This document shows, one piece after another, positions 8,608 to 16,158 of a stretch of DNA of 64,000 nt (positions within the stretch are counted from its first letter, which is position 1; every line of letters begins with the position of its first letter). The stretch is taken from the NCBI GenBank assembly GCA_018268715.1, contig JAFDVZ010000016.1, positions 186,001 to 250,000 on the forward strand, written 5' to 3'. The notes beneath the pieces are model-generated. The model saw only the letters and a program-made list of their open reading frames with translations. It did not search any database and was not told the DNA's origin. The stretch is from Acidobacteriota bacterium (GTDB lineage Bacteria; Acidobacteriota; Terriglobia; Bryobacterales; Bryobacteraceae). Made by a program: the position numbers and the translations under genes.

Positions 8608-9864
8608 CTACTCGTACCGGATCGCCTCGATGGGATCCAGTTTCGCGGCCTGCACCGCGGGATAAATTCCGAACACCAAACCGATGCCGACCGACACGCC
8701 GAAGGCCACGCCGATGCTGGTGGCCGTCACCACGGTGGACCATCCCGCGGCCTTGGCGATAACCTGCGACAGGGTGACGCCGAACAGAATTCCGATCAAT
8801 CCGCCGAGAATCGAGATCAGCACCGCCTCTGTCAGGAACTGACGGATAATGTCGGCCTGGCGGGCGCCGATGGCGCGCCGGATGCCGATCTCGCGCGTTC
8901 GCTCGAGCACGGTGGCCAGCATGATGTTCATAATGCCGATGCCGCCCACCAGCAGGGAGATGCCGGCGATGCAGATCATCACCACCTTGAAGGTGAACTG
9001 CGTCCGGCGCTTCTGCTCGAGCAACCCGGCGGGCACCACCACGTTGAAGTCGCCCGCGTCCTTATGCGTGCTGGCCAGGATCGCCTTCACCACGCTCGAC
9101 GTCTCAATCGAATCCGTACCCTGATTCACCTTGATATAAATGCCGTCGATCTCATCCTTGAGATAGCTGTTGTTATCCTCGAAGCGGCGCATTACCGTAT
9201 TGAGCGGCGCGATCACCAGGTTATTGCGATCGACCACTTCCAGACCCTCGACATCGGTGTCGGCCGTGGCCTGCTGCGCGAGCACGCCCACCACCTGGAG
9301 CCACGTGTCGTTGATCTTCACGTACTTTCCGACGGCCGCCTCATAACCGAGCAGATTCACCTTCGCCGACTCGCCCAGCACGCACACCGGCGCCGAGCGC
9401 GCGTCGTCATCGTCGTTGAAGAAGCGTCCCTCGACGACCCTCAGGCTGTTGATTTCGAGAAAGTCGGACTCGACGCCGATCAACTGGGGCGCTTCCTGCG
9501 ACGGCTTCGGCAGCACCTTCAAGGGCTTGAAGCGCTTGCGCGGGGTCAGCGCCTGCAGCCCCGGCACGTTCTCACTGATGGCGCGGAAGTCGCGGAAGCT
9601 GAGTCCCGGCGACTTAGCGCGGCGCTCCTGTAACTCATTGCGGTCCACCGCTTCCTTGGCCTCGATGATGATGTTATTCACGCCCAGCAGGTCGATATAA
9701 CTCATCATCTCCTTCTGCGCGCCGGCGGTGATGGCGAGCATCGCCACCACGGCGCCCACGCCGAAGATCATGCCGAGCATGGTCAGCAGGCTGCGCAGCT
9801 TATGGACCAGGAGGCTCGAAAGCCCCATGTACAGTTCGGGGACGATCCCGGAGAAACCCGCCAT
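8608..9864 (-). CDS. MacB-type ABC transporter permease (no ATPase domain)
   Basis: 418 residues. It has an N-terminal membrane segment after SLLVHKLRSLLTMLG (around LGMIFGVGAVVAMLAI), a periplasmic MacB_PCD domain from about 50 to 280, then three C-terminal membrane helices of the FtsX domain with the conserved loop MLATVLERTREIGIRRAIGA. The C-terminus (AVQAAKLDPIEAIRYE) is typical of the family. True MacB carries an N-terminal ABC ATPase; that domain is absent here, and no separate ATPase gene lies in the operon, so it must be supplied from elsewhere. The gene starts 1 bp after the stop of the upstream adaptor gene, so the two are tightly coupled. Confidence 0.9.
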   Translation of the reverse strand: MAGFSGIVPELYMGLSSLLVHKLRSLLTMLGMIFGVGAVVAMLAITAGAQKEMMSYIDLLGVNNIIIEAKEAVDRNELQERRAKSPGLSFRDFRAISENVPGLQALTPRKRFKPLKVLPKPSQEAPQLIGVESDFLEINSLRVVEGRFFNDDDDARSAPVCVLGESAKVNLLGYEAAVGKYVKINDTWLQVVGVLAQQATADTDVEGLEVVDRNNLVIAPLNTVMRRFEDNNSYLKDEIDGIYIKVNQGTDSIETSSVVKAILASTHKDAGDFNVVVPAGLLEQKRRTQFTFKVVMICIAGISLLVGGIGIMNIMLATVLERTREIGIRRAIGARQADIIRQFLTEAVLISILGGLIGILFGVTLSQVIAKAAGWSTVVTATSIGVAFGVSVGIGLVFGIYPAVQAAKLDPIEAIRYE

Positions 9865-9865
9865 G

Positions 9866-11809
9866 TTACTTACCTCCTCCGGGCAGCGCGCTCATGGCCC
9901 CGCCGTTGTCGGTCTTCTTCGCGTTCTTGCTGTCGGTCTTCTTCGCCGTCGGATCGGCCAGCGCCACCACCTCGCCGGGCTTCAGCCCTTCGGCGATCAC
10001 CATGACGGATTCGCTGCGCTTGAACGGCTTGATGATGCGCGGTTCGAAGGCCGCTCCGGAGCGCACATAGACCACCGGTCTGCCTTCGCGCTCAAACACG
10101 GCCTGCATGGGCACGTTGATGGCGTTCGGGATCTTCTCGACGATGATCTCCACGTCGGCCAACAGCCCCGGCCGCAGCAGGACGTCGAACTGAGTGTCCT
10201 CTTCGGGCGGCGGCGGCAGCTTTGCGCTGGCCAGTTCCTTCTCGGTGTAACGGCTTCCGCCGCCCATGCCCATCATCATCGGCATGCCGCCCGGTCCTCC
10301 CGGCCCTCCGGCAAAGCCCATGGTGGGCGGACCGCCCGCCGCACCCGCCGCACCCGCCGCGGCCTTCTGCTGGCCGCCGGCCTGCTTCATCACTTCGGCG
10401 ACGGCGGCCTGGACCTTGGGCATCGCGGCCGCGCGCTCCTCGGCGCTCAGCTCCTGCATGCTCTTGCCGCCCAGCGCTTTCTTGATCGCCTCCTGCACCT
10501 TCTGCCGCTGTTCGGGCGTCAGGTTCTGCATCCCCGCGAACCCGCCCGCGCCGCGCCGGCGTTCACCGCCCTGGCGAGCCTCGCCCGGCTGGCCCATTCC
10601 ACCGCCCTGCTGCTGCATGCCCATTCCGGACTGCTGCATGCCGCCCATCTGCCCCTGATCGCCGCCGCCCGAAGGCATCTGGCCGCCGGCCATCATCATG
10701 GGCGGCGCCGCCGCGGTCACGGGCTTCTTGCGGTTCTGTTCGGCGGTGGCCAGGATGGCCTGCACCTGCTCGGGCTTCGCGCCGAGCGCCGCCAGCAGTT
10801 CCTTCATCTCAACGCTGAACACCACGTCGAACTTCTTGGCGGGATCGAAGGAGAACGCGTTCGACGTCGCGGTGCCGCTCATCGACTTGATCCGCCCGTT
10901 CAGCCGCTTCTCGGGCAGCGCGTCGAGCACGATCGACGCCTCCTGCCCTTCCTGCAGATTGGCGCGGTCGAGTTCGCCGACCTTGGCGAGAATCTCCATC
11001 TCCGACAGGTCGAGCACGTCGGCCACCGGGATGCCCGGCTGCACCTGGTCGCCCTCGCGGATGTCGGGAATCTGCATGCCGGGGAACATGAAACCGGTGC
11101 GGTTCTGCCGCACCGCCACCAGTCCGCTGATGGGCGCCAGCAGCTTCACCTGTTGCAGGCGGGCCTTTTCGCGTTGCAGTTCGAGCAGACCTTTGTTCTT
11201 GTTCTCGCGCAGCACGGCCAACTGGGCCTGCGCCTGTTCGCGGCGGCTCTTGATGTCGCTTTCGAGCTGTTGCAGGCGGCGCTTGGCCTCTTCGAGATTC
11301 AGCACGTTCTTCTTCGCGTCGATGGCGGCCAGCAGTTCATTCCGCTTCACTTCCAACTCGGCGCGGCGCACGGCGTAGCGCGCGCTCAACAGGTCCACCT
11401 GGTCCTGGTTGTCGCGCATCTCCAGGTCGGCCGTGTTCTTCTTGATCTGCTCGTCGATCTGCTCGAGCTCGAGTTGCTTCTCCTCCAGCCGCGAGTTCAC
11501 TTCCGAATCGTCGAACTCGACCACCAGGTCCTTTTCGCGGGCGAAGGCGCCGAGCGGGGCGATGCGCGTCACCTGCACGGTCCCGAACAGGTTCGGAGCG
11601 GCCAGCGTGGCCGACCGCACCGCGCGCAGTTCGCCGCGCGTGAAGCTGCGGACGATCACGTCGCCCTGGCGAACCTTGGTGGTGGCGATCTGCTCCTGGC
11701 GCTTGGGAAGGTCGCGGAAAAAGGCGTAGGCGTACCATGCGCCGGCCAGGACGATGAACAATCCCGTGGTCCTGAATAGGGCCTTCTTAATGAATTTCGA
11801 TTTGCTCAT
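9866..11809 (-). CDS. HlyD-family periplasmic adaptor with a Met/Gly-rich insertion
   Basis: 647 residues, far longer than the usual 350-450. The order is: one N-terminal membrane anchor (about 11-31), a first half of the lipoyl-like domain, a long coiled-coil hairpin (about 103-222), the second half (LLAPISGLVAVRQNRTG), and a beta-barrel domain. Residues about 336-540 interrupt that barrel. The insert holds Met/Gly/Gln-rich runs near 370-412 and 486-520 around a short helical part beginning LTPEQRQKVQEAIKKALGG, which resembles the LTxxQ motif of Spy/CpxP-type periplasmic proteins. After it the barrel resumes with LRPGLLADVEIIVE. It would bridge the permease and the TolC-like duct. The ATG lies 5 bp after the previous gene's stop. 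Confidence 0.85.
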   Translation of the reverse strand: MSKSKFIKKALFRTTGLFIVLAGAWYAYAFFRDLPKRQEQIATTKVRQGDVIVRSFTRGELRAVRSATLAAPNLFGTVQVTRIAPLGAFAREKDLVVEFDDSEVNSRLEEKQLELEQIDEQIKKNTADLEMRDNQDQVDLLSARYAVRRAELEVKRNELLAAIDAKKNVLNLEEAKRRLQQLESDIKSRREQAQAQLAVLRENKNKGLLELQREKARLQQVKLLAPISGLVAVRQNRTGFMFPGMQIPDIREGDQVQPGIPVADVLDLSEMEILAKVGELDRANLQEGQEASIVLDALPEKRLNGRIKSMSGTATSNAFSFDPAKKFDVVFSVEMKELLAALGAKPEQVQAILATAEQNRKKPVTAAAPPMMMAGGQMPSGGGDQGQMGGMQQSGMGMQQQGGGMGQPGEARQGGERRRGAGGFAGMQNLTPEQRQKVQEAIKKALGGKSMQELSAEERAAAMPKVQAAVAEVMKQAGGQQKAAAGAAGAAGGPPTMGFAGGPGGPGGMPMMMGMGGGSRYTEKELASAKLPPPPEEDTQFDVLLRPGLLADVEIIVEKIPNAINVPMQAVFEREGRPVVYVRSGAAFEPRIIKPFKRSESVMVIAEGLKPGEVVALADPTAKKTDSKNAKKTDNGGAMSALPGGGK

Positions 11810-11814
11810 GGCGG

Positions 11815-13119
11815 CTACAGCTTCTTGGCTTTCTTGGCGGCTTCGACGGGATTCTCGAGCGCTACCACCTCGCCCACCTTGAGCCCCTTCAGCACCACGA
11901 TGTCCGATTCGTTACGCTTTCCCACTTCGATCGGACGCAGTTCGAAGTCCGCGCCCTTCTGCACGTAGACGGCGGGCTTGCCGTTCTTGGTGAAGCTGGC
12001 GCGGGTGGGGATGAGCATCCGGTTCTGCTCGCTTTCGAGGATGATCTCGGCGGTGGCGCTCATGCCCGGCCGCAGCCGTTCGTCCAGGTTCTTGAGCGTC
12101 GCGCGGGCGGGGAAGATCTTCTCGGTCCAGCCGCCGCGGAAGTTGATGGACGCGATCGGGCTGATCCAGTCCAGGTCGGCCAGGAAGTCCTTGTCCGGCA
12201 CGGCGTCCACGCGGATGTGCGCGGCCTGGCCCAGTTGCAGCTTGCCGCGGTCCACCTCTTCGAGCTTCAACTCGACGCGCATGGAGCTGAGGTCCGGGAT
12301 CTCGGCGATGGCGGCCCCGGTCCAGGCGCGGTCACCTTCCTTGAAGGGAGGCGGCGCGTTGCCGAACGAGCCCGAACTGCGGAAGTTCGGCAGGATGTTC
12401 ACGATGCCGTCGTTGGGCGCGCGCAGCACCATCTTCGACAGGTACAGCTTGGCGCGGTCGGTGTCGCGCCCCACCTTGTCCTTCTTCTGGTCCAGGCGCT
12501 CCAGGTCGGCGTTTTCGGCCACCGAATGCGAATCGATGGTGGTCTTCACCTGCTTCAACTCGCCTTCGGAGATGCCCACGTCCAGCCGGTCCTTGGCGCC
12601 TTCGATTTCGGAGATGACCTCGGCCTTGCTGGCCTCGAGCTTGGACCGCTCGACGTTGTATTCGGCGGTCATCTTGCTCATGCCGTCCTGCTCGTTGGTG
12701 ATGCGGTGCGACGCCTTGGTCTGCACCATCTCCTTTTCCACCGTTCGCATGCTGGTGGTCTTTTCAAGCAGCGTCTGCTCCTGCTGGGCGGCGTCGAACT
12801 CCACCACCACCTCGCCCCGCCGGATGGGCCGGCCCGATTCGGCCAGGCGCACGATCTGCGGAGAGGGAACCTGCGGCGCCGTGATCACTTCCGAGCGCAC
12901 GCTGCGGATTTCCCCGCGCGTCCGGATGCTGATGCGGAACTCGCCCTGCCGCACCTTGGCGACGGCGACTTCGACCTTCTCGGTGACGGTGTTGTATCGG
13001 TAGGCGGCGTAGCCCCCGCCGGCGCACGCCAGCAACAGCACGGTCCAGATGAGGGCCCGTTTGCGGCGCGTGGCCGGCGTCTGTCCGATCCTCTGCTTCG
13101 GTTTTAGGTCCTTCGACAT
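11815..13119 (-). CDS. HlyD-family periplasmic adaptor
   Basis: 434 residues, normal length for a membrane fusion protein. After a basic N-terminus comes one membrane helix (about 24-42, ALIWTVLLLACAGGGYAAY). Then follow the first lipoyl half (RTRGEIRSVRSEVITAP), a coiled-coil hairpin (about 110-215), the second half (VLRAPNDGIVNILPNFR), and the barrel and membrane-proximal domains ending in an LKVGEVVALENPVEAAKKAK tail. It resembles its 647-residue neighbour in the 'KVRQGEFRISIRTRGEIRSV' region, suggesting an old tandem duplication. It is the middle of three adaptor genes read in one direction. Confidence 0.87.
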   Translation of the reverse strand: MSKDLKPKQRIGQTPATRRKRALIWTVLLLACAGGGYAAYRYNTVTEKVEVAVAKVRQGEFRISIRTRGEIRSVRSEVITAPQVPSPQIVRLAESGRPIRRGEVVVEFDAAQQEQTLLEKTTSMRTVEKEMVQTKASHRITNEQDGMSKMTAEYNVERSKLEASKAEVISEIEGAKDRLDVGISEGELKQVKTTIDSHSVAENADLERLDQKKDKVGRDTDRAKLYLSKMVLRAPNDGIVNILPNFRSSGSFGNAPPPFKEGDRAWTGAAIAEIPDLSSMRVELKLEEVDRGKLQLGQAAHIRVDAVPDKDFLADLDWISPIASINFRGGWTEKIFPARATLKNLDERLRPGMSATAEIILESEQNRMLIPTRASFTKNGKPAVYVQKGADFELRPIEVGKRNESDIVVLKGLKVGEVVALENPVEAAKKAKKL

Positions 13120-13191
13120 CGGTGTATCCTGTCTGAATCTCTGAATTACGGCCTGGGCGCCGCGGCTGGGAAGGAAAAACCTCGCCCCGTC

Positions 13192-14850
13192 CTACATCGG
13201 GGCCTTCTGGGGCGGACGTTCGAGCGCGACCACCTCACCCGCCTTCAAACCGCTGCGCACCACCGCCTGGATGTAGCTGGCGAGACCGAGCTCCACGTCC
13301 CGGCGCTTCCAACCGGCGGCGGCGTCGCGGACGAAGACGAACGGGCGTCCCGGCGAATCCTGGAAGACGGCGCCGAGGGGGACCACGGCGGCCTTCTCCC
13401 CGGCGGTTTCGACGATCACGTCGGCGGCCACCGACAGATCGGGAATCACGCGCGGGTCCAGTTGCTCCAGCTTGAGCCGGATCGGGATTTCCTTCACGTA
13501 GGATGCCCTCTGGCCGCCCTGTCTGGCAATACCGCCGACTGAGTAGACGCGGGCCGGCAGCTTCAGATCGGGATAGGCGTCAAAGTGCACGGTGGCCTTG
13601 GCGCCGATACGCAAACGCTCCACGTCGGACTGGTTGACGACGGCGTCCACCACCATCGAACTGGGGTCCACCACGGTCATGAAGGTCATTCCGGGCCACA
13701 GTTGGTCGCCCGCCCGGATCTGCGCCATCTCGCCGCCCCGGTACAGGTTCTGGGCCACGGCGATGCCGTCGATGGGGGTCTTCACCAGCATGCGGTCGGT
13801 GTTGGCCGTCACGCGGCGAAGCTCGATGCGGGTCTGCTCGACCTCGATTTCCGCGTTACGGATCTGCGAGGCGATGGAGGCCTCCACCAGCCGGCTCTCT
13901 TCCACCGTCTGCTTGTACTTGGCCTGCGCCTCTTCCACCGACAGCTTCACGCGCGCCACGTCCATGTCGGAGAGCACGGGCAGCGTCTTCATGTCGAGGT
14001 TGGCCTTGTCGAGCGTGGCCTTGGCCTTGGCGATGGTCAGGTCGTGCGCCTTCCGCGTGACGTCCAAATTCGTCTTCAGCTTGCGCAGGTCCGCCTCCGC
14101 CTGGGTGACGCTTGCGCGGTAATCGTCCAGCCGCAGCAGCATGTACTGGCGGTCGAACTCCGCCACCACCTGCCCCTTGGAGACGCGCGTTCCGGGCGGG
14201 GTCATCTTTTCGAGCACCAGGGAGAAGTCGCCGCCTCCTCCGCCGCCGCCCGAACCCGCGCCCAGTTCCGCCGAGGTGGACCCCAGGCCGCTCGCGCCCA
14301 TGCTGTTCGCGGCCGAAGCGGCGCTCGAGGCCGCCGACGAGGAGGAGGAAGAGCCCGATCCGCCCGAGGAGACACGGCTGGTGGAAGCGCGCAAGGCGGC
14401 CGACAGGTTGCTGGATCCCGCCGAACTGCTCGATCCGCTTGACGACGCGTTCGACTGCGATGCGTTCGAGGTGACGGTCGCCGCCACCATCTGCGAACTG
14501 AGGCTGTTCGAGCCGTCGCGGCCGAAATTGGACCGGCTGCCGCGCATCTGCGGGCTCATCATCGAGGAGTAGTTCTGGGCCGCGGTGACGCCGGTGACGC
14601 GCAATACCGCCTCCACCGATCCGAACGTCACGGGCGCCGTCCGTATGGCGGCGGCCGCGGCGGGCGAGGTGCGCTCGGCGGCGCTCCGGCGCGCCATCAG
14701 CCACCAGCCCGCGGCGCCCGCGATCAGGAGAACAATCAAGACATAGGGCCAACGCCGCGGCGGACGCGCCGGCTCCGGCGGGTGCGGCACTACGTGCGGC
14801 TGCGGCGCGGTCGCCGTATCAGTGGCGGGTTGCTGGTATTGCGGCTGCAT
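13192..14850 (-). CDS. HlyD-family periplasmic adaptor with a Ser/Gly-rich insertion
   Basis: 552 residues. The N-terminus is Pro/Gln-rich and cytoplasmic, followed by a membrane helix (about 35-52) and the start of the lipoyl-like domain (VEAVLRVTGVTAAQ). Residues about 94-208 are then low complexity, dominated by Ser, Gly, Ala and Asn and ending in a run of seven Gly. The lipoyl domain resumes with MTPPGTRVSKGQVVAEFD. A coiled-coil hairpin (about 240-350), the second lipoyl half (LVKTPIDGIAVAQNLYRGGE) and the barrel follow. It is the first gene of the efflux run, 72 bp ahead of the next adaptor. The insert sits where adaptors normally have a tight turn, so it probably forms a disordered loop in the periplasm. 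Confidence 0.83.
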   Translation of the reverse strand: MQPQYQQPATDTATAPQPHVVPHPPEPARPPRRWPYVLIVLLIAGAAGWWLMARRSAAERTSPAAAAAIRTAPVTFGSVEAVLRVTGVTAAQNYSSMMSPQMRGSRSNFGRDGSNSLSSQMVAATVTSNASQSNASSSGSSSSAGSSNLSAALRASTSRVSSGGSGSSSSSSAASSAASAANSMGASGLGSTSAELGAGSGGGGGGGDFSLVLEKMTPPGTRVSKGQVVAEFDRQYMLLRLDDYRASVTQAEADLRKLKTNLDVTRKAHDLTIAKAKATLDKANLDMKTLPVLSDMDVARVKLSVEEAQAKYKQTVEESRLVEASIASQIRNAEIEVEQTRIELRRVTANTDRMLVKTPIDGIAVAQNLYRGGEMAQIRAGDQLWPGMTFMTVVDPSSMVVDAVVNQSDVERLRIGAKATVHFDAYPDLKLPARVYSVGGIARQGGQRASYVKEIPIRLKLEQLDPRVIPDLSVAADVIVETAGEKAAVVPLGAVFQDSPGRPFVFVRDAAAGWKRRDVELGLASYIQAVVRSGLKAGEVVALERPPQKAPM

Positions 14851-14917
14851 GAAGACGGACCTCTTACGTAGGCTGGCCTGGATGGGCGCTCACGGTCGTG
14901 ACTATGGAAAATCCCAT

Positions 14918-14933
14918 TCTATAGAAATATAGA
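14918..14933. promoter_or_regulatory. Inverted repeat upstream of the efflux operon
   Basis: TCTATA-GAAA-TATAGA is a perfect inverted repeat with 6-bp arms and a 4-bp spacer, in an AT-rich island 67 bp upstream of the first adaptor start. Its arms also resemble -10 elements. It could be an operator for a dimeric repressor overlapping the promoter of the efflux genes. PadR- and TetR-type regulators often control such pumps through similar sites, but no regulator gene lies next to it. Confidence 0.4.
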
Positions 14934-15061
14934 GACGCTCGTGGTTATCCCGGAGTTAGCGCCGCCTCCGATTGAGCGCCAGCCGAACGGCTAAAATCGG
15001 GTAGTATCTTTTGGCCAGCGGGTCTCTCACAACCTTTCAGGCAGGCCGCTGATCGACTCCG

Positions 15062-15067
15062 ATACAA
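15062..15067 (+). promoter_or_regulatory. Candidate -10 element directly before the GH53 gene
   Basis: TACAAT ends only 7 bases before the ATG at 15075. A transcript started the usual 6-8 bases downstream would begin at or next to the start codon, giving a leaderless mRNA. No good -35 hexamer is seen at 17 bp and no Shine-Dalgarno site is possible in that arrangement. Confidence 0.3.
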
Positions 15068-15074
15068 TCCGGGC

Positions 15075-16118
15075 ATGCGCCGCGCCGCCTTCGCCCTGGC
15101 CCTGATTTCCGCCATTCCGGTCCGTTCCGCCGATTTCGCCGTGGGCGCCGACCTGTCTTTCCTCAAAGAGGCCGAGGACCGCGGCCGCCAGTTCCGCGAC
15201 GCGGGCGTGGTGAAGCCCGGCCTCCAGATCTTCCGCGACCACGGCTACAACTGGATCCGGCTGCGGCTGTTCCATACCCCCGCGCGCCTGCCGAACAACC
15301 TCGAATACACCATCGCGACGGCGCGGGCGGCCCACCGGCTCGGCTACCGGTTCCTTCTGGATTTCCACTACTCCGACACGTGGGCCGATCCCGCCAAGCA
15401 GTTCATCCCGAAGGCGTGGGAGGCGATGCCGCACGCCCGCATGGTGGAGGCGCTATACGCCTACACGCGGGATACGATCGCCGCCTTCCGCGACGCGGGC
15501 GTCGTGCCCGACATGGTCCAGATCGGCAACGAGGTGAGCGGAGGCATGCTGTGGCCGGATGCGAAGCTGCCCGAAAACTGGTCGAACTTCGCCGATTTCA
15601 TCAAGGCGGGCATCGCCGGCGTCGAGGCGGGGAAGGGGAACCAGCCGCGTCCGCGCATCATGATCCACATCGACAAGGGCGGCGACTGGAAAACCACCAA
15701 GGCGTTCTTCGACCGTCTGGCCGCGTATGGCGTGGACTTCGACGTCATCGGCCAGTCGTATTATCCGTGGTGGCACGGCTCCCTGCTCGACCTTCGCGAG
15801 AACCTGGCCCGGACAGCCCGCGCCTATGGGAAGGACATCATCGTGGTGGAGGCTGCGTACAATTACCGCCCCTCCGAATATAAGGAAGGCGGCGCCCCGT
15901 TCCCCGAGACTCCCGAAGGCCAGCGCCAATTCTGGGAGGAACTGGCGCGGGTCGTGATGGAGACGCCGGACGGCCGCGGCGTGGGCCTGTTCTGGTGGGA
16001 GCCCGCGACGCCGAAGGGCCCGCTCAACCGCGTGTTCTTCGATGACGACGGCGCCGCCCTGCCGGTGATGACGGTATTCGACAAGTTCACCCGCGGCGTC
16101 CCGGCCAAGGCGCGTTGA
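15075..16118 (+). CDS. GH53 arabinogalactan endo-beta-1,4-galactanase
   Basis: 347 residues with a signal peptide (MRRAAFALALISAIPVRSA). The mature part starts FAVGADLSFLKEAEDRG, as GH53 enzymes do. The TIM-barrel motifs are clear: WIRLRLFHTP, then FLLDFHYSDTWADPAKQ, then QIGNEVSGGMLWP with the acid/base Glu153, then IIVVEAAYNY with the nucleophile Glu259, and a FWWEPA ending typical of the family. It cleaves beta-1,4-galactan side chains of pectin outside the cytoplasm. Together with the GH92 gene, the uronate-dehydrogenase-like gene and the ExuT-like transporter it points to use of plant cell-wall material. Confidence 0.93.
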   Translation: MRRAAFALALISAIPVRSADFAVGADLSFLKEAEDRGRQFRDAGVVKPGLQIFRDHGYNWIRLRLFHTPARLPNNLEYTIATARAAHRLGYRFLLDFHYSDTWADPAKQFIPKAWEAMPHARMVEALYAYTRDTIAAFRDAGVVPDMVQIGNEVSGGMLWPDAKLPENWSNFADFIKAGIAGVEAGKGNQPRPRIMIHIDKGGDWKTTKAFFDRLAAYGVDFDVIGQSYYPWWHGSLLDLRENLARTARAYGKDIIVVEAAYNYRPSEYKEGGAPFPETPEGQRQFWEELARVVMETPDGRGVGLFWWEPATPKGPLNRVFFDDDGAALPVMTVFDKFTRGVPAKAR

Positions 16119-16158
16119 GGAACCGCCGTCCGGCCCCCGGTGTCTATACGGACGCCGA

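Noticed and set aside
13192-14850. Long Ser/Gly region of the adaptor as a frameshift artefact
   Set aside because: The frame stays open and the lipoyl domain resumes normally on both sides, with no better frame in between.
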